A stretch of 20,288 bases of DNA. Source: an uncultured Prevotella sp. (GTDB lineage: Bacteria; Bacteroidota; Bacteroidia; Bacteroidales; Bacteroidaceae). Position numbers and translations under genes: made by a program. Under the pieces are notes generated by a model. That model was not told the DNA's origin. It searched no databases and saw only the letters and a program-made list of their open reading frames with translations. Where the stretch lies: positions 1 to 20,288 of the forward strand of contig USRA01000036.1 in the NCBI GenBank assembly GCA_900557035.1, given 5' to 3'. Below, piece after piece: positions 1 to 6,225 of this stretch (its first letter is position 1; each line of letters begins with the position of its first letter).

Positions 1-123
1 CATATTTATGCTAAATTTCGTTAACCGTATTCATTTTTATTATTATAGTTCATATCTATTGATTTATAATGTTGTGTTGCAATATTGCGTTTCCTTTTCC
101 TGAAAAGTATTTCCTTTCTATTG

Positions 124-153
124 CAAAAGTACGAAAGATTTTTGATACCACAA
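124..153 (-). promoter_or_regulatory. Bacteroidetes-type promoter firing out of the left edge
   Basis: Read on the minus strand, the sequence has TTG (151-153), a 19-nt spacer and TACTTTTG (124-131), which fits the Bacteroidetes -33 / -7 (TAnnTTTG) pattern. No minus-strand ORF of useful length begins in 1-120, so the gene it serves would start beyond the left edge with a leader of at least about 115 nt. The fit to consensus is seen; activity is inferred. Confidence 0.5.
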
Positions 154-217
154 GTTTTTTCTCTCGCTTTTATATCATATTTAACGCAATTTATTCCTTC
201 ATTTCAATTATTATCAG

Positions 218-225
218 TAATTTTG
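218..225 (+). promoter_or_regulatory. Weak candidate -7 box for the histidine phosphatase gene
   Basis: TAATTTTG matches TAnnTTTG and lies 56 nt before the ATG at 282. No TTG or TTTG is seen at the expected -33 distance, so this is a tentative call. A 6-bp inverted repeat (AGATGG at 242-247, CCATCT at 256-261) lies in the would-be leader. Confidence 0.3.
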
Positions 226-281
226 TAAGCAAAAATAAAATAGATGGGTAAATGGCCATCTGATGATGATAAATATTCAAT

Positions 282-860
282 ATGACAAAGCTATATTTAG
301 TTCGACATGGTGAGACCATGGATAATGCCGCCCAGATTATGCAGGGGCAGACTCCAGGCAGACTGAATGACGTGGGCATTCAGCAGGCTAAAGAAGTGGC
401 AAGAAAAATGGCAAATGACCACATAGACGTCTTCGTTTCCAGCGATCTTTATCGCAGTATGCAGACTTGTGCCATCATTGCCCGTCCCCACTTGGAGGCA
501 GAAATGCACTTGAAGGGAACTGGAGATGCTTCTGCATTCTTGACGGAAGATGATATTCTCCAGAGAATAGAGATGACTCCTTTAATCAGAGAACGCGACT
601 GGGGAGATTTTACGGGTAAGTTCATTCCTTCTCTTCCCAAAGATCCGAAGGATTGGCCGGATAATATCGAGACCCTGGAGCGGATGAAGTCGAGGGCACA
701 GAACTTTCTCACTTGGTTGAAGGTGGCGTATCCTGATAAGACGATACTCGCAGTAGGTCATGGTATCATCAACAAGGCGATTCAGAGTGTGTATTACAAA
801 CGCCCGATGAATCAGATAGAGAAAATGGCGAATGCCGAGGTGAGAGTTCTCATCCTGTAA
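282..860 (+). CDS. Histidine phosphatase family protein (phosphoglycerate-mutase-like)
   Basis: This 192-residue cytoplasmic protein belongs to the histidine phosphatase superfamily (branch 1, PGM/CobC/SixA-like), which transfers phosphate through a histidine. Visible catalytic elements are the N-terminal RHGE motif at residues 8-11 with nucleophile His9, Arg58 in SSDLYRS, Glu104 in the RERDWGDF segment, and His160 in AVGHG. The length is normal and no signal peptide or membrane segment is seen. The ATG at 282 places RHGE where the family normally has it. The substrate cannot be told from sequence: small phosphorylated metabolites, an alpha-ribazole-phosphate-like substrate or a phosphoprotein are all possible. 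The SDR gene 86 bp downstream points the same way, but nothing links the two functionally. Confidence 0.88.
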   Translation: MTKLYLVRHGETMDNAAQIMQGQTPGRLNDVGIQQAKEVARKMANDHIDVFVSSDLYRSMQTCAIIARPHLEAEMHLKGTGDASAFLTEDDILQRIEMTPLIRERDWGDFTGKFIPSLPKDPKDWPDNIETLERMKSRAQNFLTWLKVAYPDKTILAVGHGIINKAIQSVYYKRPMNQIEKMANAEVRVLIL

Positions 861-906
861 TGGAATTATAGAGAAAACGGGACATTGCTCCAGGCAAACT
901 AATCAT

Positions 907-941
907 AAAGTTCAAAGTTCAAATATCAAAGTTCAAAGTAA
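907..941 (+). repeat. Tandem 7-bp repeat (five units) just before a start codon
   Basis: Five consecutive heptamers occupy this stretch. Units 1, 2 and 4 are AAAGTTC, unit 3 is AAATATC and unit 5 is AAAGTAA. The array ends 5 nt before the ATG at 947, so it occupies the position of a ribosome-binding site. No Shine-Dalgarno sequence is present. Confidence 0.85.
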
Positions 942-946
942 ATAAT

Positions 947-1699
947 ATGAAAATTGCTCTTATCACAGGTGCAACCAGCGGAATTGGCGAGGGTTGTGCA
1001 CGCCGCTTTGCAAGAGGTGGATACGATTTGATCATTACGGGTAGAAACACCGGTAAACTGGAAATTCTCAAGAAAGAGTTGGAGGCAGAGGGTGTACAGG
1101 TCCTTGCGCTGGCTTTTGATGTGCGTAACCGTGAAGCGGCAAGAAAGGCTGTGGATTATATTCCTCAGAAGTGGCGCAATATTGATGTGCTGATTAATAA
1201 TGCTGGTCTGGCTCGTGGTTTGGAACCTGAGTATCAGGGTAGTTTTGAGGATTGGGATCAGATGATTGATACCAATATCAAGGGACTCCTCACCATGACT
1301 CGTCTGATTGTTCCTGGGATGGTGAAGCGTAATCATGGACACATTATTAATATAGGTAGTGTGGCTGGTGATGCGGCTTACGCTGGAGGCAATGTATATT
1401 GTGCAACCAAGGCTGCCGTCAAGGCTATCACCGATGGCTTGCGTATTGATGTGGCTCATACCAAGGTGCGTGTTACCAATGTCAAGCCCGGCTTGGTGGA
1501 GACGAATTTCTCTAATGTCCGTTTCCATGGAGATAATCAGCGTGCTGCCAGTGTTTATCAGGGTATCGAACCTTTGAATGGTGATGATATTGCAGATGTG
1601 GCTTTCTATGCAGCCAGTGCTCCGGAGCATGTGCAGATTGCAGAAGTCCTGGTTCTTGCTACCCATCAGGCTAACGGAACCGTTATCCATCGTGATTAA
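947..1699 (+). CDS. SDR family NAD(P)-dependent oxidoreductase (YdfG-like)
   Basis: This 250-residue classical short-chain dehydrogenase has a Rossmann nucleotide loop TGATSGIG at residues 7-14, NNAG at 84-87, catalytic Ser138, Tyr151 and Lys155 (YxxxK), and the PGLVET motif after the catalytic strand. Arg33 in TGRNTGKL after the second strand suggests NADP(H) preference. The overall pattern resembles YdfG, the 3-hydroxy acid / serine-threonine-type dehydrogenase, but the substrate is inferred from resemblance only. It is soluble, with no signal peptide. The ATG at 947 gives the correct position for the glycine-rich loop. It follows the phosphatase gene with an 86-bp gap holding a heptamer repeat and no convincing promoter, so co-transcription is possible. 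Confidence 0.9.
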   Translation: MKIALITGATSGIGEGCARRFARGGYDLIITGRNTGKLEILKKELEAEGVQVLALAFDVRNREAARKAVDYIPQKWRNIDVLINNAGLARGLEPEYQGSFEDWDQMIDTNIKGLLTMTRLIVPGMVKRNHGHIINIGSVAGDAAYAGGNVYCATKAAVKAITDGLRIDVAHTKVRVTNVKPGLVETNFSNVRFHGDNQRAASVYQGIEPLNGDDIADVAFYAASAPEHVQIAEVLVLATHQANGTVIHRD

Positions 1700-1705
1700 T
1701 ATTGT

Positions 1706-1744
1706 GGAGTTAAAGGAGTTAAAGGACTTAACTCCTTTAACTCC
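1706..1744. terminator. Bidirectional hairpin between convergent genes
   Basis: A perfect 17-bp stem (1706-1722 with 1728-1744) has a 5-nt loop. It lies 6 bp after the SDR stop and abuts the stop codon of the minus-strand regulator gene, so it can serve both transcripts. Neither side has a long T-run, which makes it atypical. The arms are built from a repeated 9-mer, GGAGTTAAA. Confidence 0.7.
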
Positions 1745-3361
1745 TTATATAATGTGGCAGAGTCGGTTGATATCCGACTCGAAGCTTTCCCTGTTGAGCG
1801 CCTTGGCTCTCATTCCCGACTTGTAATTGTAGATGGTCTGGGTAGAGTAGTACAGCAGGGTTGCTATTTCCTGGCTATCCGTTACGCCCAGTCTCATCAG
1901 AGCATAGATTCTTACTTCGGTTGTCAGCTCATTAGGAGATGGCAGCACGATATGATGCTCAGGCTTGAGAAGTGTATTCAGTTCCTGGACGAAATTCGGA
2001 TACAGTTCCATAAATGCCTTGTCGAAACGGATGTAGAACATAGACGATTCTTCTTCTGCCAGCTTGAAACTGTTGATGCTTTTCTGTAAGTCATCTATCT
2101 GCTTGGCTTTTACCTTTCTGCTTACCAGTTTCCTGTAGTCATCCAGTTTGCGGATATACAGGGCACTGATATCCATAAAGAGTGTCATATAGGTTTCGCG
2201 TCGCTTATTGGTATCCATCAGTCGCTTGTTGAGTTCAGCCAGCTGTTGGTTCTGTGCCGCAATCTCCTGTCGGTTTTTCTTCAAACTGTTTTTCTGTTTT
2301 GCATTGGCTACCGTAAGAATCAGAATGATAGTCAAGATGACGCAGGTACAGATGAGTCCAATCTCCATACGGGTACGGGAGCGTTCTGCAGCCTGCTGGT
2401 TGCTTGTAGCAATCACTGGCAGGATGTTTGAAATCTCTATCATACGGAGACGGTTGTTGAAAAACTGGGCATCCTCCATGGAATGCTGGATATATCGGGT
2501 AGCACGCTTGCTGTTGTCTTTGTCCGTTTCGTAGAGAAAATAGGCAAGTTTTTGGAGGGCTATTGTCTCTTTGAGTTGGCAAATCCCGTCAGACTCACTT
2601 GCCTCTACCAGATACTTCACATACAGACCATACTGTTCGAGGGTTTTGTAGTAACGGGCTATGCCGTATGCAGCCATAGCATGCAGTCGGTCATTTTTAG
2701 CCGTCTTCTTGAAAGCATTGAGATAGTGGTCTAAGACGCTTTTGTGGGTAGGAGAGCTGAGAAAGATATATTCTCCCATCAGATACTGGTAATAGGCCGA
2801 CTTCTTATCTTTTTCATTGAAGTTTTCAAGCAAAACTCTCATATAATACTTCTTCTTGGCTTTGAATTCGTTTGCAAATTCCGATTTGGCAGCGTAAGAT
2901 TCCCAGTAATTGAACAGCCAGGCATAGGTGAAGTAGTAATACAGCTTTTGTTCGTAGGGCATTTGCTTAGGGTCGAGTGTTTTCAGGATGTCTTCCGCCT
3001 TGGCATAGAATCCTCCCACCGAGAGCGCGGATGCCCGGTGTATCTTAAAGCAAGTGATATAAAAGGTGTTATGGGTAGCTTCTGCCAGTTGGAGTCCTTT
3101 ACTCACATAGGCACATGACGAGTCGTAGCGATAGTTACTATAGGCACGATAGAGACTGTCGAGGTAGCATAACCTTTCCTCGTCAGTGATTGCATCGCCT
3201 GCCTGTCGTCTCAGTCGTTTGAGTTCCTTCTCTTTCTGTTGTTGGTAGTGGCTGTCCATTTCTATGGCGTGGTCAACCCGCTCCAATAGCTTTTCCTCAT
3301 CGGTCTTGCCATAGGAGAGAAGTGGTATGATGATGAATAGTAAAAGTATGTACTGCTTCAT
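1745..3361 (-). CDS. DUF6377-type membrane-anchored regulator with TPR-like sensor and HTH
   Basis: This 538-residue protein has the layout of Bacteroidetes DUF6377 proteins. Residues 1-18 form a signal-like hydrophobic start. Residues 25-320 are helical and TPR-like, predicted periplasmic, and rich in Tyr and Lys. One membrane helix spans about 334-353. Residues 355-385 look like a coiled coil, and a cytoplasmic region follows. It ends in a helix-turn-helix near 481-525 ([20 protein letters not shown] then [14 protein letters not shown]), similar to LuxR/GerE-type recognition helices. It probably senses an envelope signal and acts on DNA from the membrane without a kinase partner; this is inference. 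It stands alone on the minus strand, divergent from rfbD across a 626-bp gap. Target genes and ligand are unknown. The start is the ATG at 3361, about 40 nt after the predicted transcription start. Confidence 0.82.
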   Translation of the reverse strand: MKQYILLLFIIIPLLSYGKTDEEKLLERVDHAIEMDSHYQQQKEKELKRLRRQAGDAITDEERLCYLDSLYRAYSNYRYDSSCAYVSKGLQLAEATHNTFYITCFKIHRASALSVGGFYAKAEDILKTLDPKQMPYEQKLYYYFTYAWLFNYWESYAAKSEFANEFKAKKKYYMRVLLENFNEKDKKSAYYQYLMGEYIFLSSPTHKSVLDHYLNAFKKTAKNDRLHAMAAYGIARYYKTLEQYGLYVKYLVEASESDGICQLKETIALQKLAYFLYETDKDNSKRATRYIQHSMEDAQFFNNRLRMIEISNILPVIATSNQQAAERSRTRMEIGLICTCVILTIILILTVANAKQKNSLKKNRQEIAAQNQQLAELNKRLMDTNKRRETYMTLFMDISALYIRKLDDYRKLVSRKVKAKQIDDLQKSINSFKLAEEESSMFYIRFDKAFMELYPNFVQELNTLLKPEHHIVLPSPNELTTEVRIYALMRLGVTDSQEIATLLYYSTQTIYNYKSGMRAKALNRESFESDINRLCHII

Positions 3362-3409
3362 TTTCTATACTATTTTTGTCCTTTTGTTCGATTTTTATTG
3401 TTTACGCTG

Positions 3410-3417
3410 CAAAGATA
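3410..3417 (-). promoter_or_regulatory. -7 box of the DUF6377 regulator gene
   Basis: TATCTTTG on the minus strand is a perfect TAnnTTTG. It lies 49 bp upstream of the ATG at 3361. No TTTG is seen about 20 nt further upstream. That position is instead occupied by an inverted repeat, so activation or repression there is plausible. Confidence 0.6.
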
Positions 3418-3436
3418 TAGAAAAGATTTCTAATAA

Positions 3437-3462
3437 AAGCATTTACTTTGGTAAAAATGCTT
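3437..3462. promoter_or_regulatory. Inverted repeat over the -33 region of the regulator promoter
   Basis: AAGCATTT (3437-3444) and AAATGCTT (3455-3462) are perfect 8-bp half-sites around a 10-bp centre. The repeat begins 20 bp upstream of the minus-strand -7 box, where a -33 element would sit. The position suggests an operator, possibly for autoregulation. No protein can be assigned from sequence. Confidence 0.4.
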
Positions 3463-3564
3463 AAATGGATTAAAATGTTGGTAATCCGTTGGTTATGTAT
3501 CTTTAAAATCTACTGTTTATTTACTAAACGCCTACTCAGGTGTACAGGTAGACCAAAAAGTATG

Positions 3565-3572
3565 TATCTTTG
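3565..3572 (+). promoter_or_regulatory. -7 box of an orphan plus-strand transcript
   Basis: TATCTTTG is a perfect TAnnTTTG box followed by GCAGC, the same context as the box before 6226. No ORF of useful size follows before the terminator at 3797-3840. No clear -33 TTTG is present. Confidence 0.5.
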
Positions 3573-3578
3573 CAGCGG

Positions 3579-3840
3579 AATTCAAAAAAGCAGTAAAATG
3601 ACTTTGGTTTAAAAACCACTTCAAGTCTTCTAAAGTTTAAAGGTATATAAATATTCCTTTTGTTGATTTAGTATGTTGATTTAAATAACAGTATTAGTTT
3701 CTTAGGGGAAAGATTGATTGAAATAGGAAGCCTGCTTGATTGAATCTATTTGCTTTCAAAAAAGCAGCAATGCTTTACTATTATGTTTAGGAAAGACTCG
3801 TCGTTTTCTTGTGAAAGAAGGCGGCGGGCTTTTTGTTTTT
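3579..3840 (+). ncRNA. Candidate structured small RNA, about 260 nt, family not recognised
   Basis: The boundaries are inferred: transcription would start about 7 nt after the -7 box at 3565-3572 and end in the T-tract after the hairpin at 3797-3828. Inside, GACTT-TGGTT (3600-3609) pairs with AACCA (3614-3618) and AAGTC (3623-3627), giving a 10-bp hairpin with a 4-nt bulge. AAAGCA (3761-3766) pairs with TGCTTT (3771-3776) around a GCAA tetraloop. The only plus-strand ATG reading frames that close inside it are 3 to 6 codons long. It does not show RNase P, tmRNA or SRP landmarks that I can recognise. A 6S RNA or a known Bacteroidales RNA family remains possible. The alternative is a long rfbD leader, but rfbD has its own promoter downstream of the terminator. 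Confidence 0.4.
3797..3840 (+). terminator. Rho-independent terminator with no gene upstream
   Basis: A 14-bp stem including four wobble pairs (3797-3810 with 3815-3828) has a GTGA loop, followed by a C and a T-rich tail (five T, G, five T). The T-tract is only on the plus strand. The nearest upstream coding gene runs the other way, so it must end a transcript started within the gap. Confidence 0.8.
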
Positions 3841-3903
3841 ATAGGGTTGTACTTTCTAAAAGTATAAATTATGTTACTATGAACCTCTTTGTCTTCATAA
3901 AAG

Positions 3904-3934
3904 TTGTATATCTCAGAATAATTCATTATCTTTG
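3904..3934 (+). promoter_or_regulatory. Promoter of rfbD-rfbB
   Basis: TTG (3904-3906), a 20-nt spacer and TATCTTTG (3927-3934) match the Bacteroidetes sigma consensus. The predicted start near 3941 leaves a leader of about 45 nt before the ATG at 3988. Confidence 0.75.
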
Positions 3935-3987
3935 CCACATATTTATATATATTAATGTATCATCATTAACTAGTAACACAGCAAAAT

Positions 3988-4860
3988 ATGAATATATTAG
4001 TTACTGGCGCCAATGGCCAGCTTGGCCATGAAATGCAGATTTGCGCCAATCACAGCAATCATCATTTTGTCTTCACCGATGTGGCTGAAGGGTATGAGAA
4101 GTTGGATATCACCAACCTGGATGCCATCCGCGCCAAGGTGAAGGAGAATGATATCCAGGTTATCGTTAACTGCGCTGCCTATACCAACGTGGATAAGGCT
4201 GAGAGTGACTTTGATCTTGCCAACCTGCTCAACAATACTGCAGCCGGAAATCTGGCTGAGGCAATGAAAGAGGTAGATGGCACCCTCATCCATGTGAGTA
4301 CAGACTATGTGTTCCAGGGTGACAGAAATATTCCTTGCAAGGAAGACTGGGAAACCAATCCGCTCGGTGTCTATGGCAAGACCAAACTTGCCGGCGAAAA
4401 AAGCATCGAGGCTACCGGCTGCAAGCATATCATCATCCGTACGGCATGGCTCTACTCTCAGTGGGGTAAGAATTTCGTGAAGACTATGCAGAGCCTCACG
4501 GCTAGTCACGACACCCTGAAAGTGGTATTCGATCAGGTGGGTACTCCTACCTATGCGGGTGATTTGGCAGCCGTCATCTCTCACATCATCGAGACCAACC
4601 AGCTCGACAAGACTGGCATTTATCACTTCTCTAACGAGGGTGTATGTTCCTGGTTCGATTTTGCCAAGATTATCTGCGAGCTCAGCGGTAACACCTGCGA
4701 CATCCAGCCTTGCTATAGCGAGGAGTTCCCTAGTCCGGTGAAGCGTCCTCACTTCTCTGTGCTCGATAAGACCAAGCTGAAGCAGACCTTCGGTTTCAAG
4801 GTGCCATACTGGACTGACAGTTTGAAGAAGTGTATCGCCGAATTGGCGGAAGCAAAATAA
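3988..4860 (+). CDS. rfbD: dTDP-4-dehydrorhamnose reductase
   Basis: This is the RmlD/RfbD enzyme, which makes the last step of dTDP-L-rhamnose synthesis: reduction of dTDP-4-dehydro-L-rhamnose with NAD(P)H in the cytoplasm. It is an extended SDR. The nucleotide loop is GANGQLG (residues 7-13), NCAAYTNVDKAE at 61-72 is the family signature, STDYVF (104-109) carries the catalytic Thr105, and YGKTK (129-133) gives Tyr129 and Lys133. At 290 residues the length is normal. It is the first gene of a two-gene unit with rfbB 33 bp downstream. The glucose-1-phosphate thymidylyltransferase (RmlA) and epimerase (RmlC) are not in the window, so the pathway is only partly encoded here. Confidence 0.95.
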   Translation: MNILVTGANGQLGHEMQICANHSNHHFVFTDVAEGYEKLDITNLDAIRAKVKENDIQVIVNCAAYTNVDKAESDFDLANLLNNTAAGNLAEAMKEVDGTLIHVSTDYVFQGDRNIPCKEDWETNPLGVYGKTKLAGEKSIEATGCKHIIIRTAWLYSQWGKNFVKTMQSLTASHDTLKVVFDQVGTPTYAGDLAAVISHIIETNQLDKTGIYHFSNEGVCSWFDFAKIICELSGNTCDIQPCYSEEFPSPVKRPHFSVLDKTKLKQTFGFKVPYWTDSLKKCIAELAEAK

Positions 4861-4893
4861 TTATTAATTATTAATTATAAATTATTAATTGAA
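4861..4893 (+). repeat. AT-only tandem 7-bp repeat directly before rfbB
   Basis: The whole rfbD-rfbB spacer is a heptamer array. Units 1, 2 and 4 are TTATTAA, unit 3 is TTATAAA, and the fifth begins TTGAA and runs into the ATG. It occupies the ribosome-binding region, and no Shine-Dalgarno sequence is present. Confidence 0.8.
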
Positions 4894-6027
4894 ATGAAGA
4901 ATATCATTATCACGGGCGGTGCTGGTTTCATCGGCTCACACGTAGTAAGACTTTTCGTGAACAAATATCCTGAGTATCACATCATCAACCTCGACAAGTT
5001 GACATACGCAGGTAACCTAGCTAACCTCAAGGATATTGAGGACAAGCCTAACTATACTTTCGTAAAAGGCGATATCTGCGATTTCGACCTGATGCTGAAA
5101 CTGATGCAGGACTACCAGGTGGATGGCATCATCCATCTCGCTGCCGAAAGTCACGTAGATAGAAGTATCAAGGATCCTTTCACCTTCGCCCAGACCAACG
5201 TGATGGGAACCCTGTCCCTGCTCCAGGCTGCCAAGATCTATTGGGAGAGCCTTCCAGAGGGATACGAGGGTAAGCGTTTCTACCACATCTCTACCGATGA
5301 AGTTTACGGTGCCTTGCAGATGACTCACCCTGAGGGCATTCCTGCTCCTTTCACTACCAAGGCATCTAGCGATAAGAACCACGAGGCTTACGGCGAGGAG
5401 TTCTTCCTGGAGACTACCAAGTACAATCCTCACTCACCATACTCAGCATCCAAGGCAAGTTCCGACCACTTCGTCCGTGCTTTCCACGATACATACGGTA
5501 TGCCAACCATCGTGACCAACTGCTCTAACAACTACGGTCCATACCAGTTCCCTGAGAAGTTGATTCCGCTGTTTATCAACAATATTCGTCATCGCAAGCC
5601 ATTGCCAGTATATGGTAAGGGTGAGAACGTGCGCGACTGGTTGTATGTAGTAGATCATGCCCGTGCCATCGATATGATTTTCCACAAGGGTAAGATTGCC
5701 GAGACTTACAACATCGGTGGTTTCAACGAGTGGAAGAACATCGACATCATCAAGGTTGTAATCAAGACCGTTGACCGTCTGCTCGGTAGAAAGGAAGGCG
5801 AGGATATGGACCTCATTACTTATGTAACCGACCGCAAGGGTCACGATATGCGTTATGCCATCGACTCCCGCAAGTTGCAGAAGGAACTCGGTTGGGAGCC
5901 TTCACTCCAGTTTGAGGAAGGTATCGAGGAGACCGTAAAATGGTATCTCGAGAACCAGGAATGGATGGACAACGTAACTTCTGGCGATTACCAGAAGTAC
6001 TACGACAACATGTATTCTAATCGTTAA
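4894..6027 (+). CDS. rfbB: dTDP-glucose 4,6-dehydratase
   Basis: This is the RmlB/RfbB enzyme. It converts dTDP-D-glucose to dTDP-4-dehydro-6-deoxy-D-glucose with bound NAD+, the second step toward dTDP-rhamnose. Visible elements are TGGAGFIGSH (residues 7-16) for NAD binding, HLAAESHVDRS (81-91), the catalytic TDE triad at 134-136 in HISTDEVYG, YSASK (183-187) with Tyr183 and Lys187, and the NNYGPYQFPEKLIP substrate segment. At 377 residues it is slightly longer than typical enzymes, with the extra residues mainly around 140-180 between TDE and YxxxK. It is transcribed with rfbD, and a strong terminator follows the stop directly. The product is expected to feed surface polysaccharide rhamnosylation; this role is inference. 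Confidence 0.96.
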   Translation: MKNIIITGGAGFIGSHVVRLFVNKYPEYHIINLDKLTYAGNLANLKDIEDKPNYTFVKGDICDFDLMLKLMQDYQVDGIIHLAAESHVDRSIKDPFTFAQTNVMGTLSLLQAAKIYWESLPEGYEGKRFYHISTDEVYGALQMTHPEGIPAPFTTKASSDKNHEAYGEEFFLETTKYNPHSPYSASKASSDHFVRAFHDTYGMPTIVTNCSNNYGPYQFPEKLIPLFINNIRHRKPLPVYGKGENVRDWLYVVDHARAIDMIFHKGKIAETYNIGGFNEWKNIDIIKVVIKTVDRLLGRKEGEDMDLITYVTDRKGHDMRYAIDSRKLQKELGWEPSLQFEEGIEETVKWYLENQEWMDNVTSGDYQKYYDNMYSNR

Positions 6028-6032
6028 TAGAC

Positions 6033-6096
6033 GCCCCGTAAGGGCAAAAGCTTTCGCTATCCCAAGCTTTTGCTCTTGCTGGGCTTTTTTGTTTTT
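6033..6096 (+). terminator. Strong Rho-independent terminator after rfbB
   Basis: A 21-bp stem (6033-6053 with 6064-6084) contains one mismatch and two wobble pairs, has a 10-nt loop, and is followed by six T, G and five T. It starts 5 bp after the rfbB stop. Confidence 0.93.
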
Positions 6097-6184
6097 CATC
6101 GATTAAAATCCCCTAAATATATTATTATTTCTTAATATTTCACTCTTTAGTGCTCTGAAAACCCGAAAGTACGAAAAGTTTTTC

Positions 6185-6192
6185 TATCTTTG
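6185..6192 (+). promoter_or_regulatory. -7 box of the envelope operon
   Basis: TATCTTTG followed by GCAGC is a perfect TAnnTTTG, 33 bp upstream of the ATG at 6226. A -33 TTTG is not apparent. The box rules out an upstream TTG start at 6190, which would lie inside the promoter. Confidence 0.65.
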
Positions 6193-6225
6193 CAGCATTT
6201 AGTTAGAACGATAAAAGCAATAGAT

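Larger units (their letters stand above)
3362..3987. other. 626-bp intergenic region holding promoters, inverted repeats and a candidate RNA
   Basis: No protein-coding ORF is credible here. The contents are a minus-strand -7 box for the regulator (3410-3417), an inverted repeat over its -33 area (3437-3462), a second 6-bp inverted repeat (GGATTA at 3467-3472, TAATCC at 3482-3487), a plus-strand -7 box (3565-3572), a structured stretch, a plus-strand terminator (3797-3840), and the rfbD promoter (3904-3934). The 13-mer TTCAAAAAAGCAG occurs twice (3581-3593, 3755-3767). Confidence 0.8.

Noticed and set aside
69..251. 60-residue plus-strand ORF before the phosphatase gene
   Set aside because: Low-complexity Phe/Ile-rich translation of AT-rich intergenic DNA with no RBS or family resemblance. 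It crosses the candidate promoter at 218-225.
3579..3840. RNase P, tmRNA or SRP RNA as identity of the orphan RNA
   Set aside because: I could not find their conserved landmarks (P4 helix sequences, CCA end with tag ORF, SRP Alu/GNAR loop set). 6S RNA was not excluded.
3750..4031. 93-residue ORF across the orphan terminator and the rfbD start
   Set aside because: It begins with TTG, reads through a terminator hairpin and the rfbD promoter, and overlaps rfbD in another frame.
3997..4752. 251-residue minus-strand ORF
   Set aside because: It is antisense to rfbD, whose motifs are complete, and has no recognisable domain.
6190..6225. Upstream TTG start adding 12 residues to the PCMD-like protein
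   Set aside because: The TTG is the end of the TATCTTTG -7 box, upstream of any transcript start. The ATG at 6226 begins a proper signal peptide.
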